Origin: Shinisaurus crocodilurus
Taxonomy: Eukaryota > Chordata > Lepidosauria > Squamata > Shinisauridae
Assembly (NCBI GenBank): GCA_021292165.1
Contig: CM037879.1
Location: 162,680,886 to 162,744,885 of the forward strand
Reading direction: 5' to 3'
DNA: 64,000 bases
The notes under the pieces are model-generated. The model saw nothing but the letters and a program-made list of their open reading frames with translations. It searched no databases and had not been told where the DNA came from. Below, in pieces: positions 1 to 13,700 of the stretch; position 1 is the stretch's first letter; each line of letters starts with the position of its first letter. A program made the position numbers and the translations under genes.

Positions 1-39
1 ATGCACAGTGAAGTCAGTAACTCACTTTACTCAATAGAA

Positions 40-362
40 CAGGGGAGGACAACTTCAGGTGGTCCAGGGGCCACTCTGCTCTCCCCAACTGCACTTCCAT
101 TGCTGTTGTGCCACCAAAAAAACTCAAAATAAATCAGCAGTTTTCCACTGAACGTAGGCAGCAAATTGCTACAGAGGCTTATAAGGGTCACACTAAATTT
201 ATCACTTTAAAGCCTCTGTAGCAGTTTGCCACCAAATTTTGGCAGCAACCACCAATATTTTGGCTTTTTTTTTCTTTTCAGAATTTCAGCGGCATGCTGG
301 GGGCTACACCAGAGGTTGGGGGGGGCACATGCAGCCCATGGGCTGCATATCACCCACCCCTG
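40..362. mobile_element. hAT-type non-autonomous element
   Basis: The ends begin caggggagg and end cacccctg. They are flanked by near-identical 8-bp duplications: caatagaa (32-39) and caataaaa (363-370). The element sits downstream of the last visible NEK5 exon, ending 28 nt before the exon's low edge. Confidence 0.75.
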
Positions 363-397
363 CAATAAAAGAACAGGAAATATTTCACAAAGGTCAC

Positions 398-520
398 CTT
401 CATCCATGGTAGGGCACGCAGAGGTGATATCTGCATTCTCTAGAAGGTTCAGGAGAGTCTGTGGGGCTGAAGCTTGCCATTGTTTTCTGTTTACTATGGC
501 ATCGTCTTCATTGTTAACAT
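398..520 (-). CDS. NEK5: NEK5 coding exon 19 (last one visible)
   Basis: 123 nt. It encodes [17 protein letters not shown] and [12 protein letters not shown], matching the human C-terminal NRRQWDGGAPQTLL and ADITSTCPT. The acceptor follows a strong pyrimidine tract (ccccttag); an in-frame alternative acceptor lies 24 nt upstream at 544. The donor gtgacc at 397-396 implies one more exon left of the window. Confidence 0.85.
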
Positions 521-3500
521 CTAAGGGGAAAGAAGAGATGATATCTAGTAGTTTTTGAATCTGTATGGATGCAATTCTGATGTTGATTGTGATACAGAAA
601 GGGCCATTTCATGCAATTTTATTTTTTGTCCAGTGGGTGACTTTTTGGCAGAGATCTTGTGCTGAACTTCTACATGGAACCCATTCTTGTTATCGACTGA
701 CCACATACTACCATGGGGCCCAACAAAGCTTTTTTTTTTTTTTAAACACACAACACTGAGCTGATCAGAGGCATGGTAACCAGGCAGCTAGGAATCACTA
801 AATGACCAAGGGAAGGGGTGCTCAGTGGAGAGAGACTAGCATCAAGGGGCTGAGCATTTCCACCTGTCTCACTCCACCACCTTGGAGCCTGATAAAGCCT
901 GCTGCCTGAAGATAAGTGCTGGAAGGGGGTGCTTGCTAGAGAGAGACTGAGTCATATTTAAACTTTGTATTGTGGTGCTTGAAGGGGGACTGGCATTCTT
1001 TACCTCCACAGGTGAGAGATAGGGAACGGAGTGTGAAAGAAGACCCAGGTGAAAGCTGGGACTGGCACTAGCAAGCAGTGTGGCTGCCAACCAGTGTTTG
1101 TAGGCTAATTGGGGAGAACTCCATGTTGCCTTTGTGGAATGGAGAGTTATTTGTCCTTGTTGGCAGTGTTTTTTCTACTTCTGTCTTATGCTCTATTTTC
1201 TCTCCTGGAAGCTGTTAGATTAGGTTAGTTTACTTGTACAGTCATGCCTTGGATTGAGAGCATAATTCGTTCCGGAAATGTGCTTGTAATCCAAAACACT
1301 CTTATATCAAAACGAAATCCCCCCAAAAAAATTTGTACAGAGATTTTTAATTTAAGCCGTACTACAGTACTTGTATTGCAAGACGTCGCTTGTAGATCAA
1401 GTAAAAAAAAATTAAATATTTAAAAATTTGCTTGTCTTGCAAAACACTCTCAAACCAAGTTACTTGCAATCCAAGGTATTACTGTACTGTTCTATTTGAT
1501 ATTGTATGTACTGATATTTCTATTATGTATTTATCTACCATCACTAAGGCTATTTGTAATTGTTCCTATTGTATTTTTTTAATACTGCTGTTACATTTAC
1601 TGCTGTTCATTTATTACACTGTGAGCCATTTGGGGCACAATTTTCTGAAAAAGCAGCATACATAAAAATAAATAAACAATGAGATAAAAAAACCCAACAA
1701 GCACAGTTGTGTAAATCAGCTCTCAAAAATATGGGTTTATATAATATGAGTCATAGAATGAACATATAGGATTGTAACTACTAAGAGGAATAGCATGCTA
1801 ATATAATGATTTCAAGAAGCATACCCTTTTCCCAACAGCATAATTCTACCAGTGCTTTGTCTATGTAATCATCACAGATGTTGGTCAGTTTTTTCTTAAG
1901 TTTTTCTCCATCTTCAAAAGTCAAGGTTTCATTAAGTTTATCATTTTCCTGACATCAAATGAAAGAATCCCAGTTGAGAACTTTTTTAATTCATTCACAT
2001 TGTTTAACATTTCCTTCAGACAAAATAAGCCTAGTTAAAGCATTACAGCAACATGACAGACAGAGACAAGTGCAATCCTCCACACATATTCCTTGGGTTG
2101 TACCACAGGCACATTTGTCACAGAGCTGCATCTGAACAGTACCTGAACTCTTTATGAGCTCTCAAATCTTCCCCAAATTTTCTTTTGGGAGAAAGGAAAT
2201 CTCACACAGGGAGCATCAGAAATGATTTTATGGTAAATGTTTTGAAAAGTTGTTTTAAAAGGATAGAAGTTGCAGCTTTACAGCCTGATTCAGGAATCTT
2301 CATGTGCCAATATGCACACAGATTTTCTGTGCATGTGGGCCACCCCATTTATCTCAGCTGAAGGAAACATAAGATCAGTTACCTTCCCTGAAATGACAAG
2401 AGGAGCCTTGGCAGCCAGGGGAACGCTATACACAGCTTGGTGCTTATAGACTTCCAATACATCATTAGATCGTGTAACATATAACAATAGCCCCAAAGTT
2501 GTACCTCTTTCTCTTCCTGGTAGTTGTTCACATCCGGAACACCAGCTTTTAGATCAATGTGAAACTTTACTCCCCCCTGAAAAAATAGTTTCAGTATTTT
2601 AATAAAACACAAAAATACATAGCAACTATCACAGATACAGTATACTTTTAAGAAAAATTCATGCCATCTGTCACCTGAAACATGGGCAGATGGGGCAACA
2701 ATGCCTTCCTGCCCTACGGGAAGCAGGAATTCACGTCTATGTTCCCATATTTTCTTTCCTGTTCCCCAGTACTGGGGCCTGTGCAGAAGGGGAGCAGGAA
2801 GTGCATAGACAAGAGGATAAGAAAGGATGGCTTATGTCCCCCCACTTGGCTGAGATTTCCATGACATCTCAGACCAGTACTGACTGCCTTAGCCACCTGA
2901 CTCCCAGTTTTCAGAGCTATCAGTATATAAAGACCAGCTGAAATGTAAACAGAAAAACATGGCAAAGAAAATATATAAATCTTCAACCTTTGCTTTGTGT
3001 TTTATTTCCAAGATGTTTCTCTCCTGCAAGTTGTGGAGTCCAATTTGTTTCAAGTTTTGCTCAATATCCTTGCAGGGGAAAAAAAGTATTACCCTAACAT
3101 GCACAGATATTTCCAGTCAAAAATACAGTCTACTATACAGGCCTGTGGCTCACGCTGGCTCAGCTTGTCTGAGCGTGAAAAGCTAAGCAGGGTCAGGCCT
3201 GGTTATTACTTGGATGGGAGACCCCTCCTCTAGTTTCTTGCATTGAGCAGGGGGTTGGACTCGATGGCCTTGTACGCCCCTTCCAACTCTATGATCTATG
3301 AATCATATTAGATTTTTATAAAAGGATAGGCAATCAAGACAGCAAAATGTTTGGTACAAATATTATTGCTGAGAGGTGGGGTGGGGACATACTGAAAGTG
3401 ATCCTTTAACACAGGGGTCCTCAAACTTTTTAAACGGGGGGCCAGTTCATTATCCCTCAGACTGTTGGGGGGCCGGACTATAGCCCCTGAGGTGCCATCG

Positions 3501-4703
3501 ATGACTTTGATAGCGTTGAGCGCTGGGTGGTAACAGAGGCTGCAGAGTCCGTCGGCATCGCAACACAGGCAGCTGCCCGCAGCAGCAGCCACTCGCACCG
3601 GCGCCGAGGAACAAGATGTTCCCCCGGCCTCCTCCGCTGCCATCGTGCAGAACAAGAGGCCCGGCAGAGCCGCTCAGTGATGGACCCAAGAGGAGCCGCT
3701 GCCGCCACAAGTCAGCATCCGGGTCCAGAGAAAGGGGGAGGGAAAAGGGGAGAGGGGGAACGAGAGAGAGAGAGGGAGAGAGCCGAGTGTCGGCAGGAAA
3801 TTATGTAATTACGCCGGATGCGGAACGCCGACAAAAGAATCGGTGGTGAAGCGAAAGAGTTAAAAAAAAGTCTGCTTCCACCGATTGGCTGCTGGGCCGG
3901 ATAAAAAGGCAAGGCGGGCCAGATGTGGCCCTCGGGCCTTAGTTTGAAGACCCCTGCTTTAACAGGTAAATGTTAGGCTTTTACAATTGTTAGGTAAACA
4001 AACCTAACAGCAGTATTTTAGGAAACGGAATTGAAACCCTGTATCCACTAACATAAAGTACGATGATAAGATCACTGCTTTGTTCTTTCTAACCTAGCCT
4101 TCCCCAACCTGGTGCCCTCCAGATGTTTTGGACTGCAACTCCCGGGATTCCTGTCCACTGGCTATGCTGGCTGGGGCTGATGGGAGTTTAAGTCCAATAC
4201 ATCCAGGGGGACACCAGGTTGGAGAACGCTGTTCTTCTAACCCCTGTTAAAATCATGGGCTATATCCAATGTTAGTCCTACTTAGAGTAGAGCAGGCAAC
4301 CTTTTTGGTCCCATGGACACATTTGACAATTAGAGAAACTGTCCTGGGCACCACCACAAAATGGCTGCCATGGGAGGAGTGGCTAGTCACAACAGACAAG
4401 TAACCTGCTCAAAAGACTGAGTATGAAGCAGAGGTGGGGTCTGAACCCAAACATACTAAACTCCTTTGAAGCCACAGTTTTCATTGCCAACAGAAGCCTA
4501 TTTCACAGAAGGCCAACTCTTTTTCTCCCCCATCCCCTGCCTCTGCCAGTCAACTCATTCCTCACAATTGCTTTTTCTCTCTCACTCTGGATCATCACTC
4601 TCTCTCTTTCTCTCACACAGACGGCCCCCATGCCCTTAGTCATCCATCCTCCATCAATTCACACAGACACACGCGGTACTCCATGTTTCATCATACATAA
4701 ATA

Positions 4704-4736
<33 letters not shown>

Positions 4737-7700
4737 CCCTCTCTCCTCCTCCTCACTGCAAGCACACGGAAAAACTATGTGTGGCCCAGAGGCATTTATG
4801 GGAAATGAAGATGGCAGCAGCTAGAAGCCCTCGCTGGCTTTGCTTTGAAGTTATCTTAGCAGCTGGTAAGAAAAAAAAAGTCTTTAAAGTGGGAGGAGTG
4901 GGGCACCTTGCTAAGAGTCATGGCTAACTTAACTCCCATTCATTTCAATGGGTCTACTCCAAGTAGAACTAACATTGGATACAACCACATGTACCTCTTC
5001 CCATTAAATATGGAAATTCACTATAACATTACACCATTATATTGCATCATATTAGAAGTGTTGATACCTGGACTGTTTCATCTTTTCCTCCAGGGATAAT
5101 ATTATTATGAGGAGATTGATCCTCAGTCTTCTTCTGTTTCACAAGAAAAGTTCTGTCTTTTATATTTTTATTCTCCTTTGAGATGACAACAATTTTAGAA
5201 GTTAATTAAATATGTTCTAGATTCAGCAGATGAATGCACAGGTAATTGTAACAATCTGAACAAGGATTCAGAATTTTAGAATAAAAATTATTTATTTATT
5301 TAATACATTTTTATACCGCCCAATAGCCAAAGCTCTCTGGGTGGTTTACAACAGTTAAAACCATAAAATACAATATAATATGAATATAAATTTTAAAGAT
5401 TTAAAATGAAAACGTTACTGAAATAATGAAAATGAAATACAGTATAAACTCACAACAAAACTTATGACAGAAGAACATTTCAATATGCATCCTAGTCCAA
5501 ATATTATTTCTAAGCCCAAGTGGAAAATATGCATTAAAAATAATCTAAATTTAGGGACATGCAAAGTAACTTTTCTCTGATAAGCTAACCAGAATATTGT
5601 ATGGTAGATACTTAAATCTGACAGGAAGAGTGGATTCTTGTGTGGTGTGGAGTGTATGTTATTGACACAAACCTTTATAGTCTAATTCTGACTGATTGGT
5701 AGTTTACACAGCATTGTATAACATTCTGCTTTAAGAATGCAAATCTATATTGACCATGTATCTAGTACTGACTTATCGGTAGCATTTGCCCATATGGTGA
5801 GAGTTTTACTACACAGATTTCATAGATCATAGAGTTGGAAGGAGCCTACAAGGCTATCAAGTCCAACCCCCTGCTCAATGCAGGAAACTAGAGGAGTGGT
5901 CTCCCATCCAAGTAATAACCATGCTTGACCCTGCTTAGCTTTCCACGCTCAGACAAGCTGAGCCAGCATAAGCCACAGGCCTGTATCTGCACCTGATCAG
6001 AAATCTGTGACACAAGTGAGTGGTAAAATTCTGCTTACTATGGGAGTGAATACTACAGCTGACTGGTTTCCCTGTGTAGTTGTATGTTTACCATGGTAAG
6101 GGACACCATAGTAGCATTTTGTAACAATGAAGGAGGAATCAAATCAAATCAAATGTGAAAACACACTCATGTATTTGCTCCCCCCCACACCTCAATCATT
6201 TAGTACTTCATAATTTGGTCTACAATAGGCATTTCCCTTGACTTCTCCTTTTTTCACATTACTTCCCATTTTGACTTAAACTTTTCTTATTGTACTTCAT
6301 CAGCTCTTGTTGCTGTTTCGATATCTTGATTATTTTCTAGACAGACAGACAGAATGAACCAAACCATTAAAAACCTGGGTTCAACTCTGGTACAATTTCA
6401 TCAGTTTTCCCTAGCTCTCCAGGTTTGGTTCCAGTTGCTCAACAAACAAACGAGGGCCCCAACATTCTGCACCTGAGAGTTCAGGGACCCTCAGGAACAG
6501 TGGGGAAGTTGGTGCTGGGGGTTGCAGGGGAAGGGGAGAGTCAGAAAAAGGCACCTCACCCCGCTTTCCACTAGTGAGAACATTCTGAGTGGAAGTCCAC
6601 TTGGGGATGCTCCCACCAGTGGAATAAAATTCTGAATCAAATTAAAGCCCTCTGTCACCCAAAGTCCCCACACAACCTAACAACTGCTCCCCAAAATGCT
6701 TCAAGTCAACATCTGATACATCACAAGGAGCTGTTATCAGAAAAGGAAATTGTATCTGACCACTGGTTGCACAAACTAACACTATCACTCAAAACTCAGT
6801 CAGTCCTATCTAACCACTAAAAGGGCAGAATGGATTCCAACTGCTAAAACACTCTTTCTATTTGGACATTCTAATCAGGAGCAACAACTTCAACTTAGCT
6901 ACTGCATATAGTTCAAGTCTCTCTCTCTCTCTTCTCCCAGGAGTGAAGGATATTTTCACTCTCACTGAGGTGACATTCATGAGCAAGAGTGTGCAGGAAA
7001 GGACTAATATGTTTTATTCCAAAAGAACAAAGCAATGAGAACAGGGGCAGACAATACTGTGCCCATGGGCACCAATGTGCCCCCAGACACTATTCTTGGT
7101 GCCTGCCAAAGTGCATTACCCCATCTACTTAAAAAAAATATTAACACATTCTGCTCTGAAATAGGTTTCTCTTGGTGCTGAACTGCTGTGTGTGCTTTCA
7201 AAAGAGTTGGTTAGTGCATTGGGACTCAGACCCCACTGCTGTCTTGTACTCAGTCTTTTGGGCAGATTACTTGTCCTTTGCCACGTCTCCCATGGCAGCC
7301 ATCTTGTGGTGGTGTCCCAAACAGTTTCTCAAATTACCAAATGTGCGCACAGCCCAAAAAGGTTGTCTAACCCTGAACTAGAATATTTTGGTTAGGATTA
7401 CCAACAAATCTTTTTCATTCCTCTTCTTATTGTTTTGTATTTATAAAGCTCAGCCATCTAGACTCCATTTTGAGAACCTTTTGGTGATAAAGGGTGCAAT
7501 CCTATGCATGTTTAGAGAGAAAAAAAGTCCTACAACTCCCAGCATTCCCCAGTCAACCACGCTCGCTGGGGCATGCTGTGAGTTGTAGGACTTTTTTTCT
7601 GTCTTAACACTAGGGGTGTACAGGCGCTGTAAAATCTGTTCCATCTACGTTTCGCAGATTGTTTCTGTCGTCTGCTCATTGACGGAACTGGATGTTGTGC

Positions 7701-10700
7701 AAATGCATTCGTACGCATTTGCGCAAATTCACACTCCTGAAAATGCACAAATCCCCCCAACATATACAAATTCCCCCAAAATGTGTATTTTCACGCATTA
7801 GCCTGTGAGGGAAAGGTACATTTTTGGTCAATGTTTTTTTAAATTTTCCGTATTTTCTACAACTAAATACGACAAATACAATTGGCATGAGGAATACAAC
7901 TTATTTTACATAAGACTTCATAGTCTGGGGCACTCAGAAATAATCTTATTAGTGCTGTGTACGCACAACACATGTGGCCCTGCTTTGTGATGAACATAAG
8001 ATGAAATTATCTTGCAGCAACCATCCCATATAGTCTCCTTAAATCTCTCTTAATGTTTAACTACCATTTAGTCACAGTTGATGTTAACATTTATATTTCA
8101 TGAACTAAACTGTTCGAAGTGATCACATGATCACAGGTGTGGGAAAGCTATAGTCAACATTTGGCACAGGATAATTTACCTCTAGTGCTTCAGCTTTAAG
8201 TCTAATTTCATTTACTTCACTGTGGTACCGTTGACGAATTTTCTGCAGCTGTTCCAAGTATTCCTGTTGAACATTATTCGATTTTTAAAAATTGCACACA
8301 CACAGGTACCTTTAGAAACAACACATGTTATACAGGCAACATATACATTAACAGTGCAATCTTACATTTCTACTCAGAAGTAAGTTTCATTTTGTTCAAG
8401 GGAGCTTACTCCCAGGTAAATGTATGTACAGGATTGCAGCCTAAATCAATATTTAAACACACACACTGAAGGTCTCTACTATGGGGACTAGAAGCTTGCA
8501 TTTCTTGAACAGCAGCTTCCCATGCCTTATTTATTTAAAACATTTATATACTGTCCTTCACCCCATTATAGATCCAGGGTGGTGGTACACTACTTGAGAA
8601 ACTGAGGAGACTTTCAAAAGCACGAAGTTCCTCAATTAAAGAAAGGCCCAAACATCTGCCAAACCAAGTCAAAATAGGCTACCCTGGGAGTTGCCAAACT
8701 GAAAGGTGGCAAATTAATTAAGCACTGAAGCCCTTGGGCACACCTCAAATAGCCTTTTGGATGCTACTGTTAGTTAAGACTAGAAGATAGTTATGAACAT
8801 CCCAGCATTAAATAGACAAGGTGGATGGTTCTAGAATTCAGAGTAACTATTTCTGTCCTAACAAATATTTATCTATTGGGCAGCGCCATCCAATGTGGCT
8901 GCCTGTAACCCTCTGAACTCAGAGGATTACGGGCATCCAATCAAGGACAGAATAAGCATAGAGGTAAAGGTCGCCTCTGTGCTTCTCCTGCCCCACTAGA
9001 CGGCCGATTTCAGCTGTCTAAGTGTTTTGCCGCTGCTTGCAAGGAGGACAGGCTGAGGTGCTGCCAGGACACATCATATCCCAGTGCAGCCTTACTCCTC
9101 CCGTCCCCACCCCAACGCCGGCTCTGAGGTCGGTCTTCGACTTTGGAGCCACAACCAGTGCGGAAAGAACTGTGCTGGCTGCAAAGGTGGAGGGAGGGTG
9201 CTTCAAAGTCAGACTTCGAGCTCCGACCTTGGAATGTGTTTCTGAGTTGGAGCTGCAACTTTGACCTTTCCTATGGCTGTCTAGACAGTGTCGAGCAGCC
9301 ATAGGATTGCACCCTAGAACACCTTACATGGGGCTTTTAGCGATCTCTGATCTAGGTACTGAGATAAGGCAGTGCCCTTCTGAAAAGCAACATCATCTGT
9401 ATTCCCTTACTTATTGTAAAATAATATATGTAGTATGGATTTTGCCATAGCTACTTTATGTGAATCCTACCCTGACAGTTGAAGTATGTGTTATATCCAT
9501 GAAAATGAGTAGTATAAACAGGGTGCATGATTCCCATTATAGTTTCCTCAACCCATACGCTACCTGAGCACTAATATTGTTCAGGGCAAGTTGTCTAGAG
9601 CAGGGGTCCTCAAACTAAGGCCCGCGGGACACATCCGACCCACAGGGTCGTTTCATCCGGCCCAGCGGCCGATCTAAAGGCTCCCTGTGTCGGTAAGGGG
9701 AGGAGGGGCGGCTGAACTGACGGCAGGGCGCGGGCCGCTTGCCCGTCCACTGCCCTGCATCGCCTGCTGGGGGGGGAGGGGAGAAGGGGCGGCTGAACCG
9801 GCGCCAGGGCACGGGCCGCTTGCCAGCCCGCCCGCCACCCTGTGTCTCCTGCGGGGGGGGGGGTAAGGGGAAGAGTTGCGGCTGAGCCCACCCACCACCC
9901 TATGTCGGTAAGGGGAGGCTGAGCAGGCAGCGGGCCGCGGACCGCTTGCCCGCCCGCTGCCCTGCGTCTCCTGGAGGGGGGGGAGGGGAGGAGGGATGGC
10001 TGAGCTGCGGTGGGGTGCAGGCCGCCCGCCCGCCGCCCTGCGTCGGTAAGGGGAGGAGGGGTGGCTGAACTGGCGTTGAGGCGCGGGCCGCTTGCCCGTC
10101 CGCTGCCCTGCGTCTCCTGTGGGGGAGGGAAGGGGAGAAGGGGCGGCTAAGCCGGTGGCCCTCATTGTCCCTCAGACTGTTGGCACACATTCAAGCCTCA
10201 TCACGCCAGCCATATTTCTCCCCTGGCTGGCGTGAGGAGGCTCGGAGGCCACGTATCCCGGCGGCCCTTGCAGCACATTTGACAGGAGCGGAGGAGGATT
10301 CCAGCTCCTGTCAAATGTGTCGCCACCACCAAGCTGGAAGAGGCTGCTGCGGGCCCAGAGCCCCCTCGCCACCCCGCCCCGGGAACCTTCAGAGGCAGTG
10401 CAGAGCAAGGTAAGTGCTCCTGTGCCCCCCCTTGCGTTGGTTGTGGTGCTGCCGCCGAGGCCGTGCACCCGCCGGCGCCAAAACCGCACCGCAAGCCCCC
10501 TCCTTACCTTTTCTTCTTTGTCCGGGCAAAGGAGAAGGTGGGGAGAGCCAAGCCCGGCACAAGGAGAGGGGGCAGGGGGCGGCAGCGGGCTCGGCAGTGC
10601 AAGGGGGCTTGCGGGAGCACTAACCTTGCTCCACGCAGCCTCCATAGGTTCCCAGGGAGGGCTTCTGTGGGCTCGGCAGCGTGGGGGGGGGGCAGCAGAG

Positions 10701-13700
10701 TGGGGAGAGTCCTCTACCATCCCCGCCGCCTGTGATAGCTGCCTTGGCTTCAGGGGCTGCTGTCATCCCCACTCTATGGCCAGGTGTGTGGCAGGAGCAG
10801 CAATGTTCAGGGGGCTCTATGTTTTTCAATACATGATAACGATAACGGGCATTTCTAAATTGAGAATAACGTAGGTTTTTACTCCTGCTGCTAGATGGGA
10901 CTAAACTGCATTGTAAGTTCTTTTCTCTCTCCCCCCCCCCCCGATTTACCTTCCTCTGCTTGCTTGACACAGCTACTTTGTTTTCTTCATCGGCCCCTGT
11001 TTATAAAACAAGAAATGATTCTGTCTCCTGCTGGGGGGGGAAGGGGAGGAGGGGCGGCTGAGCAGGTGGCGGGGCATGGGGCTCCTGCCTGCCCACCGCC
11101 CTGCGTCTCCTGCAGGGGTAAGGGGAGGAGGGGCGGCTGAACCGGCGGTAAATTAATTTATTATTAATTTATTAATTTATTATTAATGTATTATTGATTT
11201 ATTATTAATTCATTATTAAGTTATTATTAATTTATTAATTTATAATAACTTTAGTCCGCCCCCCCAACAGTCTGAGGGACAATGAACTGGCCCCCTGTTT
11301 AAAAAGTTTGAGGACCGCTGGTCTAGAGCAATGCAGTTCCTCTTTCTTACCTGTTCTTTCATTTCATTTCTTTGAGCAAGAGCTTTTTGATAGGCTTTCA
11401 GCTGCTCTTCCTTCATCTCCTGATTCTGCATCTGACCATAATGGGGATCAGCGGAAGATGGCCGCAATCCCTATTGATATATGAAATAATGGAAAAATAG
11501 AAGAGTAGCATCTGAAAGGTTTCCCACACCCTACTCAACAGAAAAGACAAAATGTGTAAGACTAGAGTTAGGGTGATTTTTCATGTTAGTACATTTTTAA
11601 AAAAATGCTCCATTTTTATTCTCCAGTAACTAACATACAACCATTGTTTATCTGTTCCAATTTATATATTAAAAAATTGCTTACAAGCTGCTTCTCTACT
11701 TTTATCTTGTACTGCTGGGCATTGAATCGTCTTTGAAGATATTCTGCAGGCCTGAGACGAAAACATAAAATTCAGTGAAAACTCAAATAGGAAATGGATT
11801 ATTTCTTCAATAGGAAATCATTTTAAGTTTCACTGCTGGTTTCCCACAGTAAATTGCGCTTAACATAAATGTTAGATTAAGGCTACAAACCAATAAACAC
11901 TTACCTGGGAGTAAGTCCCATTGAACTCAAAAGGACTTACTTCTGACTACTGCTGCACAACATTAACTTGGAAGTACAACTTTTTCCTGTTACATCTCTG
12001 TTCCGGGTCATGAATGGCCTAGTAATCGCAGGCTCTCTCCATCTGAAGACTGCTGCCACTCATATTACAATCCATGTCGCAGACAGATTTGCTCATATTC
12101 CATTTCACTTCAGAGTCTCAACTTTGAATACGAACAGCCTGAAATCAATGCTCTTAAGCACACCTAATTCTGTGTGAGATTGAACTGAAAGCCTGAGTTT
12201 GAGGAACTGGAGTAAATAAAATTGCAACAGTTCTTACATAGCCAGGAAGAATTCCTATGTCAGAATCAATAGATGTATCAATATCCAAGTAAATGTTTAC
12301 TACCAATGAGGTGGAGGTGGTGGAGGTTCTTGTCCTTTCAGCTTATAATACTCTTCCATTCTTTGGCCAATAAGAGGACCATCCTCCTGCACCAAAGGTC
12401 TCTTCTGCAAGTTCGCAAGTTTCACATAATAATGGTTGTAGTGCCCACATATTCTGGCATCTTCTGCTTTCCCACACATCTTAAACTTAGGAACCCAGGG
12501 CTGAAAATGAATAATATATATGAACATTACAAGGGCAACAAATCCAGTACACTGAATCTGAATTGTTATCCATTTTGCTAATCATATTGTTAAAGCATGT
12601 CCCTTTCTGGGCACAGTGAATGGCACTCAGTATTATACCATTGCTGAAATTAAGGAAGTGTGGACCTGATTGGTACCTGGATCAGAGGCCACTGAGAGCC
12701 TGACTTTTCTAAGGAAGAGTGGGATAGAACAAAGAAAACAAGCACATTATTTTCCCATTTCCTATTCTCTGCTGCAGCTAATGCGAGCTCTGTGCATACA
12801 GCATTCTGCAAAACATTCAAGTACTTATGCCTCCTATCCGCTCACTTTTTCTCTTCCACTCACATGAACCCATCAGCCACCTTGGCCTGCCAAAGGTGTA
12901 AACAATGCACACCACCACTTCCTAAACATTATCTCCCCAACATCTGGAGAGCAGCAGGTTGGGGAAGGCTGCTCTAGGGCATTCTCAATATGTACTGTCT
13001 TCTTCCTTCTGACCCAGAGTCTATTGAGACAGAGAGTAATTTGCAAGTGCACCCAGACATTTCATGTTAGTGGTAATAGAGCAAATTGCGACATTTGAAT
13101 AGGCACAGATTTAGGGTCAAACTAAATATGAAACACATCTTTGAATCCCCTACCTATGGTTCTCCTTTTTTAAAAAAACCCCAACCAGACAGCAGCCACA
13201 AGGGGCCGAGATCCAGACTGGGGCCCCAAGTCTGCTGTTAGTTAATTAAAAAGTGGAAAAGGAGAATTCCAAGCATAGGAATCAAATACATATTTAACAC
13301 ATCTAGTTTGCCCCTTATTTGGCAAAAATCATTAATTACTGCCACCTACAGCTGCAAAGTGAAAGCACATGACAAAAAAGTAATCCATTAAATCAGTGTT
13401 CTCCAACCTTGGGTCCCAGATGTTTTTGGCCTACAACTCCCAGCATGCCCCAGCCATGCCCCATGGAGTTGTAGGCCAAAAACAACTGGGGACCCAAGGT
13501 TGGAGAACACTGCATTAAATTATTAAATGCCCAAAATACACAGATATTTCTTCATTACCTGGCTAATAGGATCCTGGACTCCTGAAGGAGAGATCCATTC
13601 ATTTTTATATAACAATTCTCGTTTTCTGGGAAGCATCTCCATCTTGATTTTTGGAGAACGATGACCATGGATTCTTGGTTTCTGAACTTTAGGAGCTTAT

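Larger units (their letters stand above)
521..1824. other. NEK5 intron 18
   Basis: Apart from a Tigger/mariner-like foldback element (1239-1484) and an L2-like 3' end (about 1490-1680), I see nothing recognisable. A 12-T run lies near 730. Confidence 0.7.
9601..11320. mobile_element. hAT-type element with CpG-rich tandem-repeat interior, 1720 bp
   Basis: The ends are caggggtcctcaaact and agtttgaggaccgctg, flanked by perfect gtctagag duplications (9593-9600, 11321-11328). The outermost sequence equals that of the 3412-3956 element in reverse order. The interior holds degenerate units of about 75-80 bp (ggggaggaggggcggctgaac...cgcttgcccg) at about 9690-10160 and again at 11025-11145, other GC-rich sequence, and an AT-rich ttattaattta tract at 11150-11245. 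It lies 22 nt from the donor of NEK5 exon 13. Confidence 0.93.

Noticed and set aside
3180..3225. 5S rRNA gene
   Set aside because: Only the internal promoter half is present and it is fused to a CR1 tail; this is a SINE.
3527..3808. 93-codon plus-strand frame
   Set aside because: It lies inside the 545-bp hAT element and ends in a GA-repeat coding for RE repeats; no domain.
10165..10190. Possible second transposon end inside the 1720-bp hAT (ccctcagactgttgg)
   Set aside because: It repeats subterminal sequence only; no inverted end or target duplication goes with it.
9610..10874. Many long open frames on both strands, up to 185 codons
   Set aside because: They lie within a GC-rich tandem repeat inside a hAT element, where stop codons are rare by composition. 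They overlap in several frames and show no protein motif.
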